A stretch of DNA of 6,577 nt, from the NCBI GenBank assembly GCA_018334615.1, contig JAGXLP010000021.1, forward strand, positions 7,058 through 13,634, given 5' to 3'. The notes under the pieces were generated by a model. It worked only from the letters and a program-made list of their open reading frames with translations, was not told the origin of the DNA and ran no database searches. Each line of letters begins with the position of its first letter. Positions within the stretch are counted from its first letter, which is position 1. Origin of the DNA: Candidatus Bipolaricaulota bacterium (GTDB taxonomy: Bacteria; Bipolaricaulota; Bipolaricaulia; M55B111). The position numbers and the translations under genes were made by a program. Positions 1 through 6,280 of the stretch are shown piece by piece.

Positions 1-129
1 GACAGAGTCAAGCTTGAATGGATTTCCGCAACGGAGGGGGATAAATTCGCCCAGACGGTCAAGGAGTTTACAACAGAGATAAAAGAATTGGGACCGGGGC
101 CCTATAGCGATGTCAAACAAAAAGAATAA
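1..129 (+). CDS. mvhD: Hydrogenase iron-sulfur subunit, MvhD type (3' end only)
   Basis: The window opens inside a reading frame of 42 codons that ends with TAA at 127-129. The visible residues include RVKLEWISATEGDKFA followed by a short amphipathic stretch and a KELGPGPY ending. From memory this matches the conserved C-terminus of MvhD (F420-non-reducing hydrogenase delta subunit), the small [2Fe-2S] protein that carries electrons from the MvhAG hydrogenase to HdrA. The cysteine-bearing part lies upstream and cannot be seen. The stop overlaps the next gene by 20 bases, so the two are probably translationally coupled. The MvhG and MvhA subunits directly downstream support the call. In many genomes mvhD is fused to or follows hdrA, so hdrA is expected just outside the left edge, but this is inference. 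Confidence 0.75.
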   Translation, partial: DRVKLEWISATEGDKFAQTVKEFTTEIKELGPGPYSDVKQKE

Positions 130-1111
130 AGCAAAGATAGGAGCTTATTGGGCAGCCTCCTGTGGAGGTTGCGATGTAGCGCTGCTCGGTCTCCACGAAA
201 GGATACTTGACCTCCTGGACTTCGCGGATATAGCCTTCTGGCCAGCAGCAACGGATTTCAAGTATGAAGACTTAAAAGGGTATGAACGAAACGAGATTGA
301 CCTGACTTTCTTCAATGGAGGAATCAGGACTTCGGAAAACAGGGAGATTGCTGAAATAATAAGGGAAAAGTCTGAACTCCTCGTTGCCTATGGTTCCTGT
401 GCTCATCAAGGCGGAATTCCAAGTTTGGCCAACATGAGCAGCCAGGAAGAGCTATTCGATACTGTTTATAAAAACAACCCAACAACCGTTAATCCCGAGG
501 GAGTTGTGCCACAGGAGCTGTCGCAAGGAGATGAAGGGGACCTTAGCTTGCCAGGATTGCAGAAGAGAGTAAAGAGCCTGGGCCAGGTGGTAGAAGTAGA
601 TTATACTGTTCCCGGCTGCCCACCACCTCCCGAATTAACCGAAGACTTCCTGGATTTGTTGCTCACGGATAATCTTCCTCCAAAAGGATCTGTAGTTGCC
701 GGGGAAAAGACCGTGTGCGACGAGTGCTCGCGGGAATGGAATAAAGAAACAATTGACGAATTTCACAGGCCACAGGAAGTAGAAATCGATCCGGATAAGT
801 GCTTGCTGGACCAGGGAATTATTTGCATGGGTCCGGTAACCAGAAGTGGATGTGAGGCAAGCTGCCCGGAGGCAAATCTTCCCTGTAAGGGTTGTTTTGG
901 ACCCCCGCCGAAAGTCGAGGATCAGGGGACGGAAATGCTGAACAGCCTGGCTTCTGTGGTTCAAATAGGCGAGGAAGGGGGATCCCTGGAAGGAGAGAAG
1001 GCCTTATTAAGTAATTTACCCGACACCATTGGGACTTTCTACAACTTCTCGCTGGCAAATTCGATCTTTGGCGGAAAAGTCTCGGACGGAGGTAAAGATG
1101 AGCGAAAATAA
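110..1111 (+). CDS. mvhG: [NiFe]-hydrogenase small subunit, F420-non-reducing (MvhG type)
   Basis: This 333-residue protein is the electron-transfer subunit that passes electrons from the Ni-Fe site of the large subunit through three iron-sulfur clusters towards MvhD and Hdr. The proximal-cluster ligands are visible: CGGC (Cys18, Cys21), GSCAHQGG (Cys97) and PGCPPPPE (Cys170). A cysteine-rich C-terminal half (Cys203, 206, 231, 239, 248, 252, 259, 262) can supply the two further clusters. There is no Tat signal or membrane segment, so the enzyme is cytosolic, as expected for group 3c rather than for uptake hydrogenases. Length is slightly above the usual 300-odd residues. The ATG at 110 lies inside the end of mvhD with only a weak ribosome site, suggesting translational coupling. 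The large-subunit gene follows with a 14-base overlap. Family assignment is strong; the exact partner set is inferred from context. Confidence 0.9.
   Translation: MSNKKNKAKIGAYWAASCGGCDVALLGLHERILDLLDFADIAFWPAATDFKYEDLKGYERNEIDLTFFNGGIRTSENREIAEIIREKSELLVAYGSCAHQGGIPSLANMSSQEELFDTVYKNNPTTVNPEGVVPQELSQGDEGDLSLPGLQKRVKSLGQVVEVDYTVPGCPPPPELTEDFLDLLLTDNLPPKGSVVAGEKTVCDECSREWNKETIDEFHRPQEVEIDPDKCLLDQGIICMGPVTRSGCEASCPEANLPCKGCFGPPPKVEDQGTEMLNSLASVVQIGEEGGSLEGEKALLSNLPDTIGTFYNFSLANSIFGGKVSDGGKDERK
1088..1093 (+). promoter_or_regulatory. Ribosome binding site deciding the mvhA start
   Basis: GGAGGT lies four bases before the ATG at 1098, inside the end of mvhG. It favours 1098 over the in-frame upstream ATG at 1029, which would add 23 residues encoded entirely within mvhG and unlike the family N-terminus. 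Confidence 0.75.
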
Positions 1112-2564
1112 GATTTCTATTGATCCGATTACAAGGTTGGAAGGACATGGAAAGATAGAAATATTCCTCGGGGACGATGGAAAACCAAAGGACGCAGTGC
1201 TCCAGGTCCCTGAACTCAGGGGGTTTGAAGAGTTTTCCCGGGGCCGAAAAGGCGAAGACATGCCAAGAATTACAGAAAGAATCTGCGGTGTATGCCCGGA
1301 GGCGCACCACTTTGCCTCCACGAAAGCTCTAGATGCAGCATATTCTACCCAACCTACCGATACCGCCCTGAAACTACGTGAGCTTCTTTATAACTCCTAT
1401 ATTTTTGCAGATCACTTGCTTCATCTATTCTATCTTGGCGGACCAGACTTCCTTGCAAAGAACGCCAAAAAAGAGGATAGAAACATAGTTGGGGTAATAA
1501 ATTCTCTCGGCGAGGGACTGGGGAAAAAGGTAATCAAGACGAGGAGACTGGCTCATGAAGCTATCGAGATCATCGGAGGTCATCAGGTCCATCCCATCAC
1601 CGGAATTCCCGGTGGTTTGTCCAAGGGGATAACGGATGACGAAAAGGAGAAACTTGTTTCAATCGGCGAGTCCTCCTTTGAGTTCGCCCGGAAAGTACTG
1701 GAACTATTTCACGAAAAAGTAATTGATACTAAAAGATTCGGTTCACTGGTCAACAATCCGGAATTCTCTCTGGACACTTATTACATGGGACTGGTCGATG
1801 AAGAAGGGAAGGTATCTTTCTACGATGGGGATATCAGGGTAGTCGATCCATTGGGGAACGAATTTATTAATACGGATACCAGCAACGCTCTCGACTTGCT
1901 TGAGGAACGGGTAAAACCCTGGACTTACGTAAAGTTTCCCTATCTAAAGAAAGTTGGCTGGAGTGAGTTTAATACGGGGAAGGAGAGCGGGGTATTCCGA
2001 GTTGGACCTCTGGCAAGGTTAAACGTAGCCGAAGGTATGAAGACAGATCTAGCCCAGGAGGAGTACGAAAAATACCTCGATCACTTTGACGGCAAACCGG
2101 TTCACCAGACTTACGCTTACCACTGGGCAAGGCTGATCGAGTTAGTCCAGGCAGCCGAAAGTATTCAGGAATTAGCCGAGAAAGATGCAACCACCGGCGA
2201 TGACCTCAGAGCGCCACTTGACGAGCCGGGGGAAGGTGTGGGAGTGATAGAAGCTGCAAGGGGAACCCTGATTCACGGCTATCAGCTTGATAGGGACGGA
2301 CTGGTGAAAAACGCAAACATGATCGTCCCCACTACCAGCAACAGTGCCGCACTTTCCATCTCCATAAAACAGTCTGCTATGGAGGCAATAGACGACGGGA
2401 AGAACGACGAACAGGTTCTCAATCAGGTGGAAATGGGATTTCGCCCTTACGATCCATGCCTGGCCTGTGCTACTCACAGCGTGGACGGCGGGCTGGACAT
2501 AGGAGTAAGTATTTACGATGAACAAGGCAAACTGATAAGAGAAATTAAGCGGGAGGATAGCTGA
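1098..2564 (+). CDS. mvhA: [NiFe]-hydrogenase large (catalytic) subunit, MvhA type
   Basis: This 488-residue protein carries the Ni-Fe active site that splits or forms H2. Both metal-binding motifs are intact: RICGVCPEAH near the N-terminus (Cys63, Cys66, with His70) and DPCLACATH near the C-terminus (Cys454, Cys457, His460), so it is a true hydrogenase rather than a cysteine-less Nuo/Fpo-like relative. The N-terminal ITRLEGHGKI is also typical. The start at 1098 is chosen because GGAGGT sits just upstream and because the protein then begins as the family does. A 28-residue tail follows His460; in most [NiFe] hydrogenases such a tail is removed by a maturation protease, but whether that happens here cannot be told. 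The pairing with mvhG and mvhD points to the cytosolic group 3c enzyme that works with heterodisulfide reductase. No maturation genes are present in the window. Confidence 0.92.
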   Translation: MSENKISIDPITRLEGHGKIEIFLGDDGKPKDAVLQVPELRGFEEFSRGRKGEDMPRITERICGVCPEAHHFASTKALDAAYSTQPTDTALKLRELLYNSYIFADHLLHLFYLGGPDFLAKNAKKEDRNIVGVINSLGEGLGKKVIKTRRLAHEAIEIIGGHQVHPITGIPGGLSKGITDDEKEKLVSIGESSFEFARKVLELFHEKVIDTKRFGSLVNNPEFSLDTYYMGLVDEEGKVSFYDGDIRVVDPLGNEFINTDTSNALDLLEERVKPWTYVKFPYLKKVGWSEFNTGKESGVFRVGPLARLNVAEGMKTDLAQEEYEKYLDHFDGKPVHQTYAYHWARLIELVQAAESIQELAEKDATTGDDLRAPLDEPGEGVGVIEAARGTLIHGYQLDRDGLVKNANMIVPTTSNSAALSISIKQSAMEAIDDGKNDEQVLNQVEMGFRPYDPCLACATHSVDGGLDIGVSIYDEQGKLIREIKREDS

Positions 2565-2576
2565 TTCCAATGAGTC

Positions 2577-2589
2577 AAATTTTTATACG
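2577..2589 (+). promoter_or_regulatory. Possible internal promoter (AT-rich TATA-like element) before hdrC
   Basis: The 64-base gap between mvhA and the hdrC-like gene (2565-2628) is the longest non-coding stretch in the window. It contains AAATTTTTATACG, which resembles an archaeal TATA box or a bacterial -10 region, about 40 bases before the hdrC start. No clear -35 or BRE element and no terminator hairpin were found. It could give the Hdr-Frd genes their own transcription, but read-through from mvhA is just as possible. Confidence 0.25.
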
Positions 2590-2619
2590 CAGATCAATTA
2601 AAAACCCTGGACCAGCCAC

Positions 2620-2624
2620 GGAGG
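2620..2624 (+). promoter_or_regulatory. Ribosome binding site of the hdrC-like gene
   Basis: GGAGG followed by GGTT places a strong ribosome site four bases before the ATG at 2629, fixing the start of the HdrC-like protein. Confidence 0.75.
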
Positions 2625-2628
2625 GGTT

Positions 2629-3012
2629 ATGCAACTAAACAATGCAGACCGGGAACTTATCGACAAAATCGAGGAGTTGAGCGGCGAGAACGTATTTTCC
2701 TGCTACCAGTGCGGTAAGTGTTCAGCCGGGTGTCCTTTCACCGAAGAAATGGACCTGCTACCCAACCAGGTAATACGAAAGGTACAGATGGGAGACGTGA
2801 GCGTCCTTCAATCGGAGACTCCCTGGATTTGTGCCTCTTGCTTAAGCTGCGAAGTGGACTGCCCAAAGGGAAATAACGTACCTGCAATTATGGAGGCAAT
2901 TAGGGAAATTAGCCTGAGGGAAAACGTCGACAAAGTTGAACTAAAGGACCTGAAAACCAGGGGATTACCAGAGATAGCTTTGGTCAGCAATTTCCGAAAG
3001 AAAACGAGTTGA
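2629..3012 (+). CDS. hdrC: HdrC-like iron-sulfur protein (heterodisulfide reductase subunit C family)
   Basis: This 127-residue protein has two complete ferredoxin motifs, Cys25-x2-Cys28-x2-Cys31-x3-Cys35-Pro and Cys68-x2-Cys71-x2-Cys74-x3-Cys78-Pro, each expected to hold a [4Fe-4S] cluster. In Hdr complexes HdrC wires the flavin subunit HdrA to HdrB. The spacing of about 43 residues between motifs and the ending LPEIALVSNFRK agree with the HdrC family as I remember it. It is shorter than typical methanogen HdrC (about 180 residues), mainly at the C-terminus. There is no membrane segment, so it is soluble, unlike HdrE-linked forms. The hdrB-like gene follows after five bases, and fumarate reductase genes come next, so it may serve as the electron inlet for that enzyme. 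The physiological partner is inferred. Confidence 0.85.
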   Translation: MQLNNADRELIDKIEELSGENVFSCYQCGKCSAGCPFTEEMDLLPNQVIRKVQMGDVSVLQSETPWICASCLSCEVDCPKGNNVPAIMEAIREISLRENVDKVELKDLKTRGLPEIALVSNFRKKTS

Positions 3013-3013
3013 T
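3006..3013 (+). promoter_or_regulatory. Ribosome binding site favouring ATG 3018 for the hdrB-like gene
   Basis: GAGTTGAT differs by one base from GAGGTGAT and lies four bases before the ATG at 3018. It overlaps the possible TTG start at 3009 and so cannot serve it, which supports the shorter protein beginning MKEVAYYPGC. Confidence 0.5.
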
Positions 3014-3017
3014 ATCT

Positions 3018-3905
3018 ATGAAAGAAGTTGCTTACTATCCCGGTTGTAGCCTAAAGGATACTGCAAAAGGATTTGAGGACTCTGCCATCCAGGTATCCAG
3101 CGACCTAGGGGTACGTTTGAAAGAGATAGATAGATGGAATTGCTGTGGCACGGTATATTCACTGACTGATGATAATTTGATGAAACAGCTGGGGCCAATA
3201 AGGAATATGATCCGGGCCCGGGACGAGGGATTCGATCAACTGTACACGCTCTGTTCTATGTGTGATAACACCTTAAAAAGGTCTAATTATCTCATTCAAA
3301 ACGACGATGATAAGCGGGATAAGATTAACAATTTTATGGACCAGGAAAACGATTATTCCGGGGAAATCGAGGTCAAACACTACCTTCAGCTTCTCAGAGA
3401 CGAACTGGGCTGGGAACGGGTAAGAGAACAGGTATCGAACCCGTTGGAGGGGATCAATGTAGCTCCGTATTACGGCTGCATGCTTACTCGACCGAAAGAG
3501 ATAGGTCTTGCCGATCCCCACAATCCAACTGTTTTCGACGAGCTAATCGAGAGCCTAGGAGGAACACCGGTAGACTTTCCTTACGAATCCGAATGTTGCG
3601 GCTCTTATAACACCGTCGACAATCAGGAAGTGGTACTCGAAAAAACCCGGACCATTACAGGTGGCGCAACGAGGAGCGGGGCGGACTTAATTATTACGGC
3701 TTGCCCTCTATGTCAGTTTAACCTTGATACCAGGCAGGCCGAACTTCTGAAGGCAACACCAAACCACGATCCCGTTCCGGTAATTTACTTTACCCAGTTA
3801 ATGGCCGTAGCCTTTGATCGTCCCAGGGTGAATAAATTTGAAGAGCACGCAATTGACCCAAGAAAGGTACTAAAGATAGAAAACAAAGTGGCAAGTAAGA
3901 GGTGA
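3018..3905 (+). CDS. hdrB: HdrB-like protein with two CCG domains
   Basis: This 295-residue protein has both cysteine-rich CCG motifs intact: Cys10-x31-Cys42-Cys43-x35-Cys79-x2-Cys82 and Cys154-x38-Cys193-Cys194-x34-Cys229-x2-Cys232. In HdrB these motifs bind two non-cubane [4Fe-4S] clusters that cleave the CoM-S-S-CoB disulfide; the same domain is found fused in TfrB of thiol:fumarate reductase and in the E subunit of non-classical succinate dehydrogenases. The ATG at 3018 is preferred over TTG at 3009 because it gives the typical N-terminus (MKxxxYYPGCS) and fits the ribosome site. The gene lies five bases after hdrC and four before the frdB-like gene. It may reduce a disulfide, oxidise a dithiol, or simply relay electrons to FrdB; the sequence cannot decide. 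Family call is firm, substrate unknown. Confidence 0.9.
   Translation: MKEVAYYPGCSLKDTAKGFEDSAIQVSSDLGVRLKEIDRWNCCGTVYSLTDDNLMKQLGPIRNMIRARDEGFDQLYTLCSMCDNTLKRSNYLIQNDDDKRDKINNFMDQENDYSGEIEVKHYLQLLRDELGWERVREQVSNPLEGINVAPYYGCMLTRPKEIGLADPHNPTVFDELIESLGGTPVDFPYESECCGSYNTVDNQEVVLEKTRTITGGATRSGADLIITACPLCQFNLDTRQAELLKATPNHDPVPVIYFTQLMAVAFDRPRVNKFEEHAIDPRKVLKIENKVASKR
3899..3905 (+). promoter_or_regulatory. Ribosome binding site for the GTG start of the frdB-like gene
   Basis: GAGGTGA, overlapping the hdrB stop codon, lies four bases before GTG at 3910. It supports the unusual GTG start and close translational coupling to hdrB. Confidence 0.65.
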
Positions 3906-3909
3906 TAGA

Positions 3910-4599
3910 GTGAACGAGAAGACCGAGGTTGAAACTGTAGAGATATTTATTATGGGGAAGAGGTACGAGGTTCCCAAAGGGTTAACTATTATGAAGGCGA
4001 TGGAGTACAGCGGTTATCAGTATGTCCGAGGGGTAGGCTGCCGAGGGGGTTTTTGTGGTGCCTGCGCGACGATATACCGTCTGGAAGGGGATTACAAGCT
4101 ACACACTGATCTTGCCTGCCAGACTACCGTACAGGATGGGATGTATCTAACCCAGTTACCGTTTACTCCGGCTGGAAGAGAACAATACGACCTGGAGGAG
4201 CTGGAAGTAGATAATAATCCCTTACTGGACCTCTACCCGGAGCTGGCCAGGTGTGTATCCTGCAATACCTGCAGTAAGTCCTGTCCCCAGGATTTAGAGG
4301 TGATGGATTTCGTGAACGAAGCGATTCGAGGAAACATAAAGGAGGTTGCCGAGTTATCGTTCGACTGTATTCAGTGTGGCCTCTGTGCCGCCCGATGTCC
4401 TGCGGAAATCCCTCATCACCACGTTGCCCAGCTGGCTCGGAGAATCTACGGAAGATATCAGGCTCCGGAATCCGAGCACCTGGAGAAGAGGGTAAAAGAG
4501 ATAGCAAACGGCCAATTCGACGACGAACTTGAGGAATTGGTAAATCTTCCAAAAGAAGAACTGGAGGAGAGATATGAGAACAGGGAAATTGAAGAGTAA
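3910..4599 (+). CDS. Fumarate reductase/succinate dehydrogenase iron-sulfur subunit, TfrB-like without CCG domain
   Basis: This 229-residue protein carries electrons between the flavoprotein downstream and the Hdr-type proteins upstream. An N-terminal plant-type [2Fe-2S] domain shows Cys44-x4-Cys49-x2-Cys52-x17-Cys70. Two ferredoxin motifs follow: Cys115-x2-Cys118-x2-Cys121-x3-Cys125-Pro and Cys153-x2-Cys156-x2-Cys159-x3-Cys163-Pro. In ordinary SdhB/FrdB the position matching Cys156 is not cysteine, giving a [3Fe-4S] cluster beside the quinone site; here all four ligands are present, so a [4Fe-4S] cluster is expected. Methanogen TfrB continues into CCG domains, but this protein stops after an acidic helical tail, and the CCG domains are supplied by the preceding hdrB-like gene. 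It has 43 Asp/Glu against 24 Lys/Arg. It starts with GTG and its end overlaps the flavoprotein gene by 26 bases. No anchor subunit is encoded nearby. Confidence 0.85.
   Translation: MNEKTEVETVEIFIMGKRYEVPKGLTIMKAMEYSGYQYVRGVGCRGGFCGACATIYRLEGDYKLHTDLACQTTVQDGMYLTQLPFTPAGREQYDLEELEVDNNPLLDLYPELARCVSCNTCSKSCPQDLEVMDFVNEAIRGNIKEVAELSFDCIQCGLCAARCPAEIPHHHVAQLARRIYGRYQAPESEHLEKRVKEIANGQFDDELEELVNLPKEELEERYENREIEE
4563..4567 (+). promoter_or_regulatory. Ribosome binding site of the flavoprotein gene
   Basis: GGAGG, inside the frdB-like gene, lies six bases before the ATG at 4574. The next in-frame ATG, at 4634, has no comparable site. Confidence 0.6.
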
Positions 4600-6253
4600 C
4601 GAGGAACCAAAAGAAGATCCCTATCCCGAATCCATGCGGGAGTCGATCAAAAAGGTCGAGCAAACCCGAGAGGAAAGGATTGGGAAAGAGGTCGACAGAA
4701 TGAATCCGGATGAGAGAGAACAGGTTTTAAACAAGTACCATCCGGACTACAGGGAAGAAGGTATGAGAGGCCTGGATGCCGGGCCAAACCAGGGAGACCA
4801 AATGCCTCTGGAACTGGCTGACTTGCTGGAAGCCTACCCTGCCGTCGATCCGTCCGAAGTCGATTTAACGAAGGTTGACTACGAAGTCGACGTTCTGGTT
4901 ATCGGCGGTGGAGGAGCGGGAACGGTAGCAGCATTGTGGGCAATCAAGGAGGGAATAGATCCGTCAGATATACTCATCGCGACCAAGCTCAGACACGGAG
5001 ACGCCAATTCGATGATGGCTCAGGGAGGAATTCAGGCGGCCGATAGAGAGGTAGATAGTCCAAAAGCCCACTTCCTGGACATCGTTGGTGGAGGGCACTT
5101 TGCCAACAAACCAGAGCTTGCCAGAGCGCTCGCGAAAGACGCCCCGGGGATTCTGAAGTGGCACGAGGATCTCGGAGTAATGTACGATAAGAACGAAGAT
5201 GGTTCGATGAAAACCCTGCACGGAGGTGGAACTTCCAGGAAACGACTGCACTCTGCAAAAGATTACACTGGAATGGAATTAATGAGAGCTATCAGGGATG
5301 AAGCGAGGAACCAGGAGATTAACGTTGAGGAGTTTTCACCGGCAGTCGAACTTCTTACCGATTCCGACGGTACGGTAACTGGGGCCCTGCTCTACAATAT
5401 GGAAACGGAACAATACTACGTCGTCCGCGCCAAGTCAATAGTAATGGCAACGGGCGGTTTTGGCCGGCTTCATATTCAGGAATTCCCCACGACGAACCAC
5501 TACGGTGCAACTGCGGACGGTTTGGTTATGTCTTATCGTGCCGGGGCCAATCTACTCGACATGGATTCAGTTCAATATCATCCGACCGGAGCTGCCTTCC
5601 CGGAACAGATAGTTGGGCTGCTTGTGACAGAAAAAGTAAGAGGCTCGGGAGCCATACCGGTAAACCGAGACGGTGAAGCCTTCGTATTTAATCTGGAGCC
5701 TCGAGACGTCGAAGCCGGGGCTTTAATAAGAGAGTGCTACGGACGTGATATGGGCGTAGAAACCCCCACGGGAATGAAGGGCGTCTGGCTGGATACTCCA
5801 ATGATAGATATGATACATGGTGAGGGAACTTTTGAAGAGAACCTTGCATATATATACAGGCTTTACACGAGGTTTGGTATTGACCCGACGGAGGATCCGT
5901 TACTTGTATTCCCCACGCTTCATTACCAGAACGGAGGAATAGAAATTGACGATGAAGGCCGGACGGCTGTCGAAGGCCTCTTTGCCGGCGGTGAGGTCGA
6001 AGGTGGAGTACACGGAAAGAACAGGCTTATGGGGAATTCATTACTGGATTATAACGTATTCGGAAAAAGAGCGGGAATCTCCGCGGCCAAACGTGCAAAA
6101 GAAACGGAATTGGGAGATTTAACTCTCGAACATGCCAGGCGCTATATAGAAGAATTGGAAAAAGCAGGCGTAGATGAAGAAAGGCGTTCTCCAATGTTGA
6201 TTCCGGAATATAGAGGAGAGGAGGCGCTCTCTCGATCCATCGATATAATCTAG
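4574..6253 (+). CDS. Fumarate reductase/succinate dehydrogenase flavoprotein (TfrA/FrdA-like, soluble type)
   Basis: This 559-residue FAD protein interconverts fumarate and succinate. The dinucleotide-binding glycines GGGGAG are at 111-116, AQGGI at 149-153 and MATGGFG at 291-297. Residues matching the E. coli FrdA active site are all present: His336 (QYHPTG), Glu353, Arg377 (PRD), His450 (LHYQNGG) and Arg484 (KNRLMGNS). The histidine that covalently binds FAD in membrane Sdh/Frd aligns with Asn145, so FAD is probably held non-covalently. About 100 residues precede the FAD fold, charged and helix-like up to about 60; from memory a similar extension occurs in soluble homologues of anaerobic bacteria. 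The C-terminus is short, lacking much of the final domain of E. coli FrdA/SdhA. L-aspartate oxidase shares the fold, but the adjoining iron-sulfur gene argues against it. Direction in the cell is not shown by sequence. Confidence 0.88.
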   Translation: MRTGKLKSNEEPKEDPYPESMRESIKKVEQTREERIGKEVDRMNPDEREQVLNKYHPDYREEGMRGLDAGPNQGDQMPLELADLLEAYPAVDPSEVDLTKVDYEVDVLVIGGGGAGTVAALWAIKEGIDPSDILIATKLRHGDANSMMAQGGIQAADREVDSPKAHFLDIVGGGHFANKPELARALAKDAPGILKWHEDLGVMYDKNEDGSMKTLHGGGTSRKRLHSAKDYTGMELMRAIRDEARNQEINVEEFSPAVELLTDSDGTVTGALLYNMETEQYYVVRAKSIVMATGGFGRLHIQEFPTTNHYGATADGLVMSYRAGANLLDMDSVQYHPTGAAFPEQIVGLLVTEKVRGSGAIPVNRDGEAFVFNLEPRDVEAGALIRECYGRDMGVETPTGMKGVWLDTPMIDMIHGEGTFEENLAYIYRLYTRFGIDPTEDPLLVFPTLHYQNGGIEIDDEGRTAVEGLFAGGEVEGGVHGKNRLMGNSLLDYNVFGKRAGISAAKRAKETELGDLTLEHARRYIEELEKAGVDEERRSPMLIPEYRGEEALSRSIDII

Positions 6254-6272
6254 AAATTATAATTACAGGGAA

Positions 6273-6278
6273 AGGTGA
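6273..6278 (+). promoter_or_regulatory. Ribosome binding site favouring ATG 6281 for the korD-like gene
   Basis: AGGTGA lies just before the ATG at 6281, with five bases between its AGG core and the ATG. A GTG start at 6275 would fall inside this element, so the ATG is preferred. Confidence 0.55.
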
Positions 6279-6280
6279 AT

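Noticed and set aside
1029..1097. Upstream in-frame ATG giving a 511-residue MvhA with 23 extra N-terminal residues
   Set aside because: The extra residues are encoded wholly inside mvhG, do not resemble the family start, and GGAGGT sits right before the ATG at 1098.
819..1310. Long minus-strand reading frame of 163 codons opposite mvhG/mvhA
   Set aside because: It lies opposite two well-supported genes, has no family motif and no ribosome site; it is a shadow of the plus-strand coding pattern.
2565..2628. Terminator after mvhA
   Set aside because: No stable GC-rich hairpin followed by a T-run could be found; the T-run at 2580-2584 lacks a stem before it.
2570..2638. 22-codon frame starting ATG in the mvhA-hdrC gap and ending ten bases into hdrC
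   Set aside because: Its only candidate ribosome site (GGAGG at 2552-2556) is 13 bases away, it is very short, and no recognisable motif is present; it could be a coupling leader but cannot be supported.
3009..3017. TTG start adding three residues to the HdrB-like protein
   Set aside because: The ribosome-like site overlaps the TTG, and the ATG at 3018 gives the family-typical MKxxxYYPGC start.
4163..4663. Minus-strand reading frame of 166 codons opposite the frdB/frdA junction
   Set aside because: Low-complexity, proline/arginine-rich translation opposite conserved cysteine motifs of a clear gene; judged a shadow frame.
4574..6253. Flavoprotein as L-aspartate oxidase (NadB) or adenylylsulfate reductase alpha (AprA)
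   Set aside because: NadB shares the fold and the non-covalent FAD but works without an adjacent FrdB-type iron-sulfur gene; AprA lacks this set of fumarate-site residues and pairs with a different AprB. The overlapping FrdB-like gene supports Frd/Sdh.
6244..6263. TATAAT-like sequences at the end of the flavoprotein gene as a promoter for korD
   Set aside because: No matching -35 sequence at the proper distance and the region is simply AT-rich; the gap to korD is only 27 bases, so read-through is the simpler view.
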